Shown here: positions 44,148-53,142 of the stretch, piece after piece
How the letters are laid out: every line of letters starts with the position of its first letter
Numbering within the stretch: the first letter of the stretch is position 1
Assembly: GCA_963711215.1 (NCBI GenBank)
Contig: CAVQDH010000002.1
Location: 434,001 to 498,000 of the forward strand
Direction: 5' to 3'
DNA length: 64,000 bases
Source of the DNA: WHUA01 sp963711215
Lineage (GTDB): Bacteria; Pseudomonadota; Alphaproteobacteria; UBA8366
The notes under the pieces: model-generated
What the model was told of the DNA's origin: nothing
Databases searched by the model: none
The model's input: only the letters and a program-made list of their open reading frames with translations
Translations under genes and position numbers: made by a program

Positions 44148-44843
44148 ATGGCCGATCAGCCACTATCAGCAAAGGGCGCCTACGCGCTCGGCACAGACCA
44201 CCAGTTCGAAACAGGCGAATTCGCCCTGGGTCCGTGGTCATCATACAGCGTGCTGCATGATCCGAAACACCTCGTATTCGCGCTGAGCCGCTATAAGTTC
44301 GTGGCCAAGATGTTGCAGGGACGCCCTTCGGCGCTCGAAGTGGGCCCTGGCGACGGGGTCGGCCTGCCGATCATGGCGCAAGCGGTGAAGCAGGTTTACG
44401 CGGTCGACTGGGACCCGCGATTGATCGAGGGAAACAAGCGTCGGCTCGCGCACTTCGACAATATTGAGCACCTCTGTGTCGATCTCAACGAAGCCGACAT
44501 CGACGTTTCCGTCGATGCTGCCTACACGATCGACGTGATCGAGCATCTTGAGCCGGCAAATGAAGATGGGTTCATGCGGCGTATCGTGCGCTGTCTGCAC
44601 CGCGACGGCGTATTGATTACCGGCACCCCGAACATCACCGCATCGCCTTATGCGAGCCCGCAGAGCGAAGCGCAGCACATCAACCTCAAGTCGATGAAAA
44701 CGCTCGAGGAAATGACGAAAATATATTGCCGGAACGTATTCATGTTCGGCATGAACGACGAGGTCCTGCATACAGGTTACGCCCCGATGTGCCATTATAT
44801 CTGGTCGATCGGAGTCGGGATTCGCGACGAGTATCTCCCTTGA
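44148..44843 (+). CDS. Class I SAM-dependent methyltransferase (copy A of a pair)
   Basis: 231 residues. SAM motif ALEVGPGDGVGLPIMAQAV and AYTIDVIEHLEPANEDGF are clear. It is a paralogue of the protein at 46741; both contain PRHLAFxxSRYKFVxKML-like and GxPNITxxxYASPxS patterns plus MNDEVxHTGYxPMxHY. The two flank the acetolactate-synthase-like gene, which suggests they act on the same or a related product. The target group is unknown. Confidence 0.82.
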   Translation: MADQPLSAKGAYALGTDHQFETGEFALGPWSSYSVLHDPKHLVFALSRYKFVAKMLQGRPSALEVGPGDGVGLPIMAQAVKQVYAVDWDPRLIEGNKRRLAHFDNIEHLCVDLNEADIDVSVDAAYTIDVIEHLEPANEDGFMRRIVRCLHRDGVLITGTPNITASPYASPQSEAQHINLKSMKTLEEMTKIYCRNVFMFGMNDEVLHTGYAPMCHYIWSIGVGIRDEYLP

Positions 44844-44848
44844 TTGAG

Positions 44849-46681
44849 ATGGATAGGAAGAGCGACGCCGCGTTGATCAAAGCGTCGGACTATATCGCCG
44901 CATTCATCGCGGCGCAGGGTATCCGGCACGTCTTCGCAATTACCGGCGGCGCGTCGATCCACATGATCCACTCTATCGCCGAGCGTGACGACGTCGATTT
45001 TGTTTGTCCGCAACACGAGCAGGGCGGCGCGATGGCCGCTGACGCCTACGCGCGGATTTCGGGTGATTTAGGCTGCGCCATTGCGACGAGCGGTCCCGGT
45101 GCGACGAATCTGATTACCGGCATGTGCTGTGCGTGGTTCGATTCGGTGCCGGTTCTCTATCTCACTGGCCAGGTCGCTCGCTTTCGCTTTCGCGGCGACA
45201 CCGGGGTTCGCCAGATGGGTTTCCAGGAAACCGATATCGTCTCGATGGTGAAGCCAGTTACCAAATATGCCGTGCTGGTCGAGGATGCGTCCGACCTGCG
45301 TTATGAGCTAGAGAAGGCCGTGCATATCGCACGCAGCGGCCGGCGGGGACCGGTTCTCGTCGACATCCCGGACGACCTGCAGCGCGAGATGATCGATCCG
45401 ACGACACTGCGCGGCTTCGAGCCACCGCAGAATGCAATCGCCGCGCCGGTCCCGGCGGTTTCTGAAATCGAGCGCTGTGTCGAGATGCTTCGCTCTGCCG
45501 AGCGCCCGGTGCTGGTGCTGGGCTTCGGTGTCAGGCTTGCCGGGGCCGCCAGCCAGGCAGCGGCATTGATCGAACGGCTCGGCATCCCGGTCTGTCCAAG
45601 CTGGGCGGCGTCGGACATCATTCCCGGCGACCATCCTCTGCTCGCGGGCACGTTCGGAACACACGGCTCGCGCGCGGGCAACTTCACGATTCAGAACGCC
45701 GACCTCGTGCTTGCAATCGGTGCGCGACTCGGTACGCGCGAGACCGGCAGCCCTCTCTCGTCCTGGGCCCGAGAGGCGCGCACCATCGTTGTCGATATCG
45801 ATAGGGCCGAGTTGGCCAAGTTCCCGGCGTTCGATAAGCCGATTGATCTTCCCGTTGCTGCAGATGCGCGACGTTTCATCGACGCGCTGTCGGCGGCGCT
45901 CGGCCAGGTGGAAATCCCCGTTCGTCAGTCGTGGATCGACCGTGTGCAAGCCTGGCGAGACCGATACCCGGCATGCCAGGCAGACTGGCGCCAGGAGACG
46001 GCGACAAATCCGTACGTTTTCGTCGAAGCGCTTTCTGCCAGCCTGCAACCTGATGATGTGATCGTCTGCGATACCGGCTGCGCGATCGCCTGGGTATCGC
46101 AAGCGTTCCGGTTCAAGCCCGGACAGCGGCTTCTGCATGCGTTCAACAATACGCCGATGGGCTATGCGTTGCCCGGCGCCGTCGGCGCCGCGTTTGCTCT
46201 CGGTGGGGACCGCCGGGTAGTTTGCATCTGCGGCGACGGCAGCGTGATGATGAACCTGCAGGAGCTCGCCACCGTTCAGCATCATCGTTTGCCGATCAAA
46301 ATGTTTCTGATCAACAATGGCGGCTACGCCATGGTCCAGCAGACCCAGGAACAGTGGCTCGACGGCAAGTACTACGCGACCAGCGCCCGCGAACACGGCC
46401 ATCTTTCGTTTCCCGATTTCGACCGCCTCGCCGGCGCGTTCGACATGGCGGTCACGGGGATCGCGCAGAACGCTGAAATCGAGCGCGGTATCAACTGGAC
46501 CCTGCAGCAGCCCGGCGCCGTGATGTGCAACGTCCACATCCCCTCTGATGCGCGTGTGATACCGCAGAGCCGGTTCGGCTTTCCGATCGAGGACTCCGAA
46601 CCATTGTTGCCGCGCGATGAGTTCCTCGACAGCATGATCGTCGCGCCGATGCCGGCTTCGTTGAAAGCGGCCATTGATTGA
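44849..46681 (+). CDS. Thiamine-diphosphate enzyme, acetolactate-synthase-like
   Basis: 610 residues with the three-domain plan of acetolactate synthase relatives. The activating Glu57 is in CPQHEQGGAMAADAYARISG, and SGPGATNLITGM follows. The ThDP motif GDG (about 462-464) runs to NN in KMFLINNGGYAMVQQTQ. In sugar clusters such proteins include YerE-type enzymes that attach a two-carbon acyl unit from pyruvate to a keto-sugar to form branched sugars. That role is inferred from context. ATG 44849 is 5 nt after the preceding stop and has a weak ribosome site, so a start at TTG 44875 is possible. Confidence 0.83.
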   Translation: MDRKSDAALIKASDYIAAFIAAQGIRHVFAITGGASIHMIHSIAERDDVDFVCPQHEQGGAMAADAYARISGDLGCAIATSGPGATNLITGMCCAWFDSVPVLYLTGQVARFRFRGDTGVRQMGFQETDIVSMVKPVTKYAVLVEDASDLRYELEKAVHIARSGRRGPVLVDIPDDLQREMIDPTTLRGFEPPQNAIAAPVPAVSEIERCVEMLRSAERPVLVLGFGVRLAGAASQAAALIERLGIPVCPSWAASDIIPGDHPLLAGTFGTHGSRAGNFTIQNADLVLAIGARLGTRETGSPLSSWAREARTIVVDIDRAELAKFPAFDKPIDLPVAADARRFIDALSAALGQVEIPVRQSWIDRVQAWRDRYPACQADWRQETATNPYVFVEALSASLQPDDVIVCDTGCAIAWVSQAFRFKPGQRLLHAFNNTPMGYALPGAVGAAFALGGDRRVVCICGDGSVMMNLQELATVQHHRLPIKMFLINNGGYAMVQQTQEQWLDGKYYATSAREHGHLSFPDFDRLAGAFDMAVTGIAQNAEIERGINWTLQQPGAVMCNVHIPSDARVIPQSRFGFPIEDSEPLLPRDEFLDSMIVAPMPASLKAAID

Positions 46682-46740
46682 CTGGAGCCCAGTGTTCGGC
46701 CTCATGCGCGGGCCGATGACGTCGACTGGAGGAGAAATGT

Positions 46741-47427
46741 ATGACCGTTCGTGATTCAAAAACGCTCGCCGCGGCAGTTGCCCAGACGGTGCCGCGCGTT
46801 GAAGTGAAGCTTGGCCCGAGTACCGCCGCGAGCTATGTCGGAGATCCTCGCCATCTCGCCTTCGTATCGTCGCGGTACAAGTTCGTCGGGAAGATGCTTG
46901 AAGGCTTCGAGCGCGTGCTTGAGATCGGATGCGGCGACGCCTTCGGTGCGCCCTTCGTGGCCCAGACCGTCGGCAAACTCATCTGCACCGATATAGACGA
47001 GCCGTTACTCGAAGACGACAAGGCGCGCTGCGCGCCCTTCGCCAATATTGCCTTCGAATATTTCGATTTCCGAGAAAAGCCGTACAGTCCGATGGTCGAT
47101 GCGCTTTATCTTGTCGATGTGCTGGAGCATATCTTTCCCGAAGAGGAAGAGCGATTCTGTACCAATGTCTTCGGAAGCCTGAAGCCGCACGGCGTGGCCG
47201 TTGTCGGCGTGCCCAACATTACGGGCGACGCTTATGCCTCTCCGATGTCGAAAATAGGTCATGTCAATCTGAAGGACGACGGCCAGTTTCGCGAGACGTT
47301 AAAGCGGTATTTTCACAACATGTTTCTCTTCTCCATGAATGACGAAGTCATCCATACCGGCTATCGGCCGATGTCACACTACCTGTTCGCAGTCTGTTGC
47401 GAACCCCGCCATCACGACCGCACGTAA
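46741..47427 (+). CDS. Class I SAM-dependent methyltransferase (copy B of a pair)
   Basis: 228 residues, paralogous to the protein at 44148. The SAM motif is VLEIGCGDAFGAPFVAQTV and the post-motif is DALYLVDVLEHIFPEEEE. The start ATG 46741 is preceded by a good GGAGGA site. The stop overlaps the next gene (TAATG). Its placement after the thiamine enzyme mirrors copy A before it. Confidence 0.83.
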   Translation: MTVRDSKTLAAAVAQTVPRVEVKLGPSTAASYVGDPRHLAFVSSRYKFVGKMLEGFERVLEIGCGDAFGAPFVAQTVGKLICTDIDEPLLEDDKARCAPFANIAFEYFDFREKPYSPMVDALYLVDVLEHIFPEEEERFCTNVFGSLKPHGVAVVGVPNITGDAYASPMSKIGHVNLKDDGQFRETLKRYFHNMFLFSMNDEVIHTGYRPMSHYLFAVCCEPRHHDRT

Positions 47428-48362
47428 TGCCCCGATCGTCGAAAATGGCAGCTCAGCGCGCTCATCTTGTCGTTGGCGGCGATGGCCTGATCGGCAGCGG
47501 CGTCGTGGATTGGCTGACGGCGCGTGGCGAGCGGGTGTACGCGACCACGCGACGCCCGGCAAATGTCGGGCCAACGCATCTCTTTCTCGACCTGAAGCAG
47601 GATGTCGATGATTGGGAGCCGCCGGAGCCCGTCGAAACGGTATTCATTTGCGCCGGCGCGACAAGGATGCAGGATTGCGAAGAACGGCCCGACGAAACCG
47701 CGCTGGTAAATGTCGTCAACCCGGGCATCATTGCGGCGAAACTGATTGCGCGCGGCGCCTTCATCGTCGGGCTGTCGTCGAACGCCGTATTCGACGGTAC
47801 TGTTGGCTACCGCAAAGTCGGAGATGCGCATTCCCCGCTGACCCAGTACGGTCGCCAGCAGGGCGCTTCGGAGAAAGGGCTGCTGGCGCTTGGCAGTAAC
47901 GCTGCCGTCGTCCGTTTCGCCAAGGTTCTTTCACCGACACTGCCGGTCTTTGGCGGCTGGTTGCAGTCGCTTGCCGCGGGCAACCCGATTCGCCCGCTGA
48001 TCGATCTGACGATGGCGCCTCTGCCGCGCCCGCTTATCGTCGAGCTCATTGGCCGCGTGGGACTGGCGCGCCGTACCGGCATGTTTCAGGCGTCCGGCGC
48101 CGCCGATGTCCCCTATTCGGAGGCTGGTCGCATCCTTGTCGAACAGATCGGCCTTCCCGCGACATTGTGCCAACCGGCCACCGCGAAGGAGCTGGGCATT
48201 CACCTGTTGCCCAGTCTTCGCCACACGACCCTCGATATGACGGAAAGCCGCGAGGTCTTCGGCATCGAGCCGCCTTCGATCGAAGAAGCGATGGGTTTTC
48301 TCGCCAGTAACTTCCATCGAGCGTTAAAGGATCAAGAGACCTTGGCGCAAAGGATTATATAA
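47427..48362 (+). CDS. NAD(P)-dependent sugar reductase, RmlD-like (SDR 6)
   Basis: 311 residues of the extended SDR, dTDP-4-keto-reductase type. LVVGGDGLIGSGVVDWLTAR is the cofactor loop, IVGLSSNAVFDGTVG the Ser region and YGRQQGASEK the active-site segment. There the usual Tyr-x3-Lys reads Tyr-GRQ-Gln, so the catalytic Lys may be displaced. It would reduce a 4-keto sugar late in the pathway. The start ATG overlaps the preceding stop by one base. Confidence 0.78.
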   Translation: MPRSSKMAAQRAHLVVGGDGLIGSGVVDWLTARGERVYATTRRPANVGPTHLFLDLKQDVDDWEPPEPVETVFICAGATRMQDCEERPDETALVNVVNPGIIAAKLIARGAFIVGLSSNAVFDGTVGYRKVGDAHSPLTQYGRQQGASEKGLLALGSNAAVVRFAKVLSPTLPVFGGWLQSLAAGNPIRPLIDLTMAPLPRPLIVELIGRVGLARRTGMFQASGAADVPYSEAGRILVEQIGLPATLCQPATAKELGIHLLPSLRHTTLDMTESREVFGIEPPSIEEAMGFLASNFHRALKDQETLAQRII

Positions 48363-48442
48363 TATGCGCTATGCAAAAGTTCTGAGGCGCGCAATCGCCC
48401 GTCGGCCACGTTTTGTTCGTCCCTGATTCGAAGGATTGCCAA

Positions 48443-49321
48443 ATGACAGCCGGAGAGCCTTTTGCCGATTTTGCGGCGCGCGGATGGTTCAGATTTCCAC
48501 TCAAACGTCGCGATCTGCTCGACGCTCTCCGCAGCAGCATCCTCGAGCGGCTGCAGGGAAAAGTGCCCGAGATCGACAGTCTCGAGCGTTACCATGAATT
48601 CGTCGAATCCGACGAGGAGCATTTTGCGCTCCAGAAGCACGTCTCGGATTGGTACTGGGAATCCGGTCTCGGGCCCGAACTGCTGGTGCATGATGTCGAT
48701 GTGTTTCGGAAGTTCATGGGCCTTGACCTTCACATTCAGGCACGCCCTTACCTGCGTATCGCCCGGCCCGGAAAGCCCCAGGACAACGTTTCGGTCCATC
48801 GTGACACGCACTATGGTGGCAGCCCGTTCGAGGTTTCGGTTCATATTCCCTTTACCGATACAGGCCTCGACGGCTCGCTCGGGGTGATTTCCGGTTCGCA
48901 TATCGAGCCGGACAGCGCATACCCCTACGATATGATTGAAAACCCGGGGGTCAGCCGCGGCGACACGATGCACCAAATGGGTTTCTTATATGCCCCTAAA
49001 CGGATGCGCGATGAGGATATCGCGCGCGTCACGCCTGCGGGCACCAGGCTCGGTGAGGCGCTGGTATTCAGCCTGGCGCTCGTTCATGGGCAGGTTGTCA
49101 ACCGCAGTAGCGTGACGCGGTTTTCCACCGATATCCGGATGATCAACTCGCTGGCCCCGGTCGACTGGGCACGCTTCGAAGCGCGCGACCGCTACAAGAA
49201 AATCTCCGTGTCGCCGATGACCGAGGCGGCCCGTCTGTACGAGGCGGCCGAGGCGGCGGACGCCGCGCGGGGCGAGACCCGTACCGATACTGTCCATCGC
49301 CGGACGCCAAGCCGGCCGTGA
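48443..49321 (+). CDS. Phytanoyl-CoA-hydroxylase-type Fe/2-oxoglutarate oxygenase
   Basis: 292 residues. The iron-binding His-x-Asp is in SVHRDTHYGG, and the distal His and 2-oxoglutarate Arg are in LVHGQVVNRSSVTRFS. The family hydroxylates or oxidises small substrates; in sugar clusters it may oxidise a sugar carbon or form an orthoester-like linkage (inference). It is the intact counterpart of the broken oxygenase at 40813. The start is ATG 48443 after GAAGGAT; an upstream in-frame start adds 10 residues. Confidence 0.82.
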   Translation: MTAGEPFADFAARGWFRFPLKRRDLLDALRSSILERLQGKVPEIDSLERYHEFVESDEEHFALQKHVSDWYWESGLGPELLVHDVDVFRKFMGLDLHIQARPYLRIARPGKPQDNVSVHRDTHYGGSPFEVSVHIPFTDTGLDGSLGVISGSHIEPDSAYPYDMIENPGVSRGDTMHQMGFLYAPKRMRDEDIARVTPAGTRLGEALVFSLALVHGQVVNRSSVTRFSTDIRMINSLAPVDWARFEARDRYKKISVSPMTEAARLYEAAEAADAARGETRTDTVHRRTPSRP

Positions 49322-50526
49322 AATCGCTTGACGGGCCGCCGTCACCGAATTCCTCGTTCGGCCTTGTTCGTCGCATCGCCTATCGCCTGCGACATGGCGG
49401 CCTTAGCTGGCTGTTTTCCCGCTCCGCCCGGGAGGTCAGGGCGCCGCAGACGGCGCCGGGGCGTGGCCTCAACGCATTGCTGCGCCACATGCTTGCGATG
49501 GGGTATGCGACGGGACGGCTCTCGCCGTGGCACCGATCAAGCGGCGACAGGACATTGCTCGCTGTATACGACACGCTCGTCGAGCCCACGACTTACGATG
49601 TGCTGTTTTTTCTGCTCCGCGCGGAACTCGAGCGACGACGCGTCGGCGCGGATCGGATTCATGTGTTGTTCGTCGGCGCTGACGGTGGCGAAACGCGCGA
49701 GGAAATGGCGGCATACCGGGCGGTCGTCAGCGAATCATCGCAACGCGACCGCATCATCAACATGCTAATTCCCGCCGCCTGGCAGCTTCCAACCGTGGCT
49801 GCGGTAAGTTTCAACGGCGACCGCGCCGCCGTGGATCGCATGGTCGCCAAATGGATGCCCAACAGGTTATTCCCCACACGCTTTTCCGCCGTATTGACGC
49901 GGCAAACGATCATGGACTGCTATGCCGAGGTGCTTAAGGGGACCGACGGGCAAAGCGATCTCGCGGCGTTCCGGGCAACCGAATCGTCGCGCAATTATGT
50001 GCGCCGCTGGCTCGCGGGACACGGCGTCGAAGGCGCGTTTGTCGCAATCACCCTGCGCACCTATGGCTACAATCAGGCGCGCAACAGCGATCTGGAAGCA
50101 TGGCGGGCGGCTGCGCATTATTTCAGCGAGCGGGGGTACACACCGGTAATCGTGCCGGACACGGAATCGCTCGCGGACGGCATGCCCGATGAGCTCGCCG
50201 GCTTATTGTGCATGCCGGAGGCGTCGTGGAACGTCGGTATCCGGCTCGCGCTCTATGAACAGGCGTTCGTCAATCTCGGCGTCTGCTGCGGCCCTCTATT
50301 TCTCGGATTGCTCGATTCGAAATGCCGGGTACTGATGTTCAAGATTGTCACGTCCGGCGTTTCGCAGAACGAGGAAGATTATATTCGCCGCCAGGGCTTC
50401 GTCATCGGCGGACAGATTCCGTTCAATACGCCCTTCCAGAGGCGCGTTTGGCGCGACGACAGTTTCGAAACGATTGTCGAGGAGTTCGAAGCATTCGAAG
50501 AACTTGTGAGATCGACCGAGGCATAG
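49318..50526 (+). CDS. Conserved-looking hypothetical protein of the glycan island
   Basis: 402 residues, family not recognised. A C-terminal Rossmann-like part contains FVAITLRTYGYNQARNSDLE, then YTPVIVPDTESLADG and a YEQAFVNLGVCCGPLFLG segment. That layout (sugar-nucleotide-type fold with a late acidic/Gly-rich loop) is reminiscent of GT-B transferases, but no diagnostic motif is present. The GTG start overlaps the preceding stop (GTGA), implying coupling with the oxygenase. A transferase role is only a guess. Confidence 0.6.
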   Translation: MKSLDGPPSPNSSFGLVRRIAYRLRHGGLSWLFSRSAREVRAPQTAPGRGLNALLRHMLAMGYATGRLSPWHRSSGDRTLLAVYDTLVEPTTYDVLFFLLRAELERRRVGADRIHVLFVGADGGETREEMAAYRAVVSESSQRDRIINMLIPAAWQLPTVAAVSFNGDRAAVDRMVAKWMPNRLFPTRFSAVLTRQTIMDCYAEVLKGTDGQSDLAAFRATESSRNYVRRWLAGHGVEGAFVAITLRTYGYNQARNSDLEAWRAAAHYFSERGYTPVIVPDTESLADGMPDELAGLLCMPEASWNVGIRLALYEQAFVNLGVCCGPLFLGLLDSKCRVLMFKIVTSGVSQNEEDYIRRQGFVIGGQIPFNTPFQRRVWRDDSFETIVEEFEAFEELVRSTEA

Positions 50527-50572
50527 TAATGCGTGCTTCGCTGACCAGGCCTGGGCTGACGGAATTCCTATA

Positions 50573-51070
50573 ATGCCAAACCTTCTTTACCCGGGCGATG
50601 CGGCCGCCGCTATCATCCTGACGCCGCAAGAAAAGTATCTGATGCAACAGCGCGACGACAAGGAGGGCATCTTTTTTCCCGGATGTTGGGGAAATTTCGG
50701 CGGCGCCATCGAAGCGGGCGAGACTCCCGAACTTGCCTTGCGCCGCGAGCTGGATGAAGAAATCGGCCTGCACATCGGCAGGTGCGAGTTCTTCTGCCGT
50801 CTGATTTTCGATTTCGGATATGCCGGGGTTGGCGAGGTCGTTCGATGGTTCTACATCGTCCCGCTCGAGGCCGATGAAATCGATCGGATCGTGGTTCGCG
50901 AAGGAAAGCGCTTCGGTGTATTCGCCGGCGACGAGGTCCTGTCGATGCCCAACGTGGTCTCGTATGACGCGACGGCGATCTGGCAACATGTCATTCGGGA
51001 TCGCATTGGCGGCCGGTACGTCAGCGAATGCAATGCGATAGCGGACCGCTCGCGGCATATTGACGATTAG
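50573..51070 (+). CDS. NUDIX hydrolase
   Basis: 165 residues with a complete Nudix box, GAIEAGETPELALRRELDEE followed by IGL. The family cleaves nucleoside diphosphates linked to another moiety. In this cluster it may act on an NDP-sugar, like GDP-mannose hydrolases, or clean up a side product. The C-terminal segment AGDEVLSMPNVVSYDATAIW would set substrate choice. Overlaps or nearly abuts the following methyltransferase. Confidence 0.86.
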   Translation: MPNLLYPGDAAAAIILTPQEKYLMQQRDDKEGIFFPGCWGNFGGAIEAGETPELALRRELDEEIGLHIGRCEFFCRLIFDFGYAGVGEVVRWFYIVPLEADEIDRIVVREGKRFGVFAGDEVLSMPNVVSYDATAIWQHVIRDRIGGRYVSECNAIADRSRHIDD

Positions 51071-51077
51071 GGTGCAC

Positions 51078-51959
51078 ATGGCTCCCGCTCAGGACGATAC
51101 GATGAATGCTGCCGTTGACGCGGACCCGGGCCGCTTCGCGTTCGGTCGCAATTGGGCCCGGTATTTGCGCCGGCTCAACGATCAGCGGATTGCGCTTGCC
51201 GAGGCGTCGTTGGTCCGTATGACCCGTATCACCGATTTTTCGGGGAAATCGCTGCTCGATGTTGGGAGCGGAAGCGGCCTGTTTTCTCTCGCGGCACGAC
51301 GCCTTGGTGCGACCATCGTGTCCTTCGACTTCGACCGCGACAGCGTTTCCTGTACCGAGTATCTGCGCGAGCGCTTTGGACAGGCGACGGACCAATGGCA
51401 GATACATCGCGGCTCGGTGTTGGACGGCGCCTTTATGCGTTCGCTCGGAACCTTCGATATCGTCTATAGCTGGGGCGTCCTGCATCACACCGGCGACATG
51501 TGGACGGCCGTCGACAATGCCGCTGCCGCCGTTGCCGAAGGGGGACTTCTCTGTCTCGCGCTGTATAACGACCAGGGTGGCACCTCGCGACGCTGGCGGG
51601 CCGTCAAGCGTCTCTATAACCGGACCCCGGCGCTCGCACGGCCGCTGTTCGTGTTCGCCGTGATGCTGCCGTTTGAAGTGAAGTGGTTTACGTTGCATCT
51701 GCTCAAAGGCGATATCGGCGGATACCTGCGTGGCTGGTCGGACTACGCGACGCTGTCGGAGCGCGGCATGAGCCGCTGGCATGATTGGGTCGACTGGGTC
51801 GGCGGCTTCCCTTTCGAGGTTGCAAAGCCGGAGGACGTCCTCGAACGATTGCGGGCGCAGGGTTTCGTGTTGGAATGCCTCGTCACACGTGGCGGGGGTC
51901 ATGCTTGCAACGAGTACACCTTCCGAAAGGCTGCGGCGCCGAACGGCGAGCGGAATTAG
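51078..51959 (+). CDS. Class I SAM-dependent methyltransferase (copy A of second pair)
   Basis: 293 residues. FGRNWARYLRRLNDQRI leads into SAM motif LLDVGSGSGLFSLAARRLGA and IVYSWGVLHHTGDMWTAVDN. It is clearly paralogous to the protein at 53143, with identical FDIVYSWGVLHHTGDMW. A hydrophobic central insert (LFVFAVMLPFEVKWF) follows. The pair flanks the GT4 gene, suggesting that both act on a glycan being assembled. ATG 51078 with AGGGTG upstream is chosen over TTG 51060. Confidence 0.82.
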   Translation: MAPAQDDTMNAAVDADPGRFAFGRNWARYLRRLNDQRIALAEASLVRMTRITDFSGKSLLDVGSGSGLFSLAARRLGATIVSFDFDRDSVSCTEYLRERFGQATDQWQIHRGSVLDGAFMRSLGTFDIVYSWGVLHHTGDMWTAVDNAAAAVAEGGLLCLALYNDQGGTSRRWRAVKRLYNRTPALARPLFVFAVMLPFEVKWFTLHLLKGDIGGYLRGWSDYATLSERGMSRWHDWVDWVGGFPFEVAKPEDVLERLRAQGFVLECLVTRGGGHACNEYTFRKAAAPNGERN

Positions 51960-51964
51960 ACCGG

Positions 51965-53131
51965 GTGGGAGAGCTTCAGGGACCGGCGCTGCGCATCGCC
52001 CTGGTGATATCCTCGTTCGATGCCGGCGGCGCGGAGCGGGTGGCATCGATCCTTTGCAACCGATGGGCCCGGGCCGGCCATGCGGTGACCGCCATTGTCT
52101 GGTCGCCGCCGTCTAAGCCGGCCCATTACCCTCTAGATCCATCAATCAACTATGTCCCGCTGGACCTGGCGCGGAAGTCGACGGGGCCCTTAGACGTCGC
52201 GCGCCAAAATCTTCGCCGGTTGTGGTGTCTACGGGAGGCGCTGCGGCGCACCGATCCGACAGTCGTCGTTTCCTTTATGGTCGAGCAGAACGTGCTGGCT
52301 ATCCTCGCAGCCCGTTCGCTCCGCATTCCCGTTGTCGCGTCAGAGCGTGTCCATCCCGGCGCCCATGTCATCGGCCGCATGCGCGATACGGCTCGCAGGC
52401 TGACGTATCCCCTTGCCGACGCGGTCGTGGTTCAGACGTCCGACATAGCGGACTGGTTTGCCACGCGCATGAACATCCGCGCCGTTGTTCTGCCCAATCC
52501 GTTGGAGCTCGCTTCTTTTCCGAGCGCGCGGCAGCTGGCCAAGAACCCTTCCGACCCGCGGCGTATCGTTGCGATCGGCCGTCTCGAGCGGCAAAAAGGT
52601 CATGATGTCCTGATCGCCGCGTTTGCGCAGGTGGCGGCACGATTCACGAATTGGCGCCTCGATATTTTTGGCAACGGCTCGCTGGAACAAGATCTGCGCT
52701 CCCGCATCGCGCAAACGGGGCTCGAATCGCGCATTGCTCTGCGGGGCGTTGTAAACGATATCCCAGACATCCTGCGATCGGCTGACTTGTTCGTACAGGC
52801 ATCACGCTATGAGGGCTTTCCCAATACGATCGTCGAGGCGCTGGCGAGCGGCTGCTGTGTGATCGCGACCGATGCGCCGGGGGCGACCGCCGAAATTCTC
52901 GATGCCGGCGTCTACGGCACCCTTGTCGCGCCTGACGACGTCGACGGCTTGGCAGCGGCGATGGCGACGGCTATGGCGGATGCGACGCTTCGGGAGTCCT
53001 ACGCGCGACGCGCGCCGGCGGCCACAACGCGTTATGAAGCGAGCACCATTGCCGCGCGCTGGCTAAAGCTCTTTGCCAGCACGACCGCGGCGCGTTCTGC
53101 CACCGGAAATCGACCTGCCCCGAACGACTGA
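51965..53131 (+). CDS. Glycosyltransferase family 4
   Basis: About 388 residues, GT-B fold. N-terminal VISSFDAGGAERVASILC is the acceptor-side signature of WaaG/PglA-type GT4 enzymes; the C-terminal domain has IVAIGRLERQKGHDVLIAAF and the retaining Glu-x7-Glu EGFPNTIVEALASGCCVIAT. It transfers a sugar from an NDP donor to a glycan or lipid carrier. The GTG start 51965 is 5 nt after the previous stop. It is the only clearly recognisable glycosyltransferase in the island. Confidence 0.9.
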   Translation: MGELQGPALRIALVISSFDAGGAERVASILCNRWARAGHAVTAIVWSPPSKPAHYPLDPSINYVPLDLARKSTGPLDVARQNLRRLWCLREALRRTDPTVVVSFMVEQNVLAILAARSLRIPVVASERVHPGAHVIGRMRDTARRLTYPLADAVVVQTSDIADWFATRMNIRAVVLPNPLELASFPSARQLAKNPSDPRRIVAIGRLERQKGHDVLIAAFAQVAARFTNWRLDIFGNGSLEQDLRSRIAQTGLESRIALRGVVNDIPDILRSADLFVQASRYEGFPNTIVEALASGCCVIATDAPGATAEILDAGVYGTLVAPDDVDGLAAAMATAMADATLRESYARRAPAATTRYEASTIAARWLKLFASTTAARSATGNRPAPND

Positions 53132-53142
53132 GCGACTGAAAA

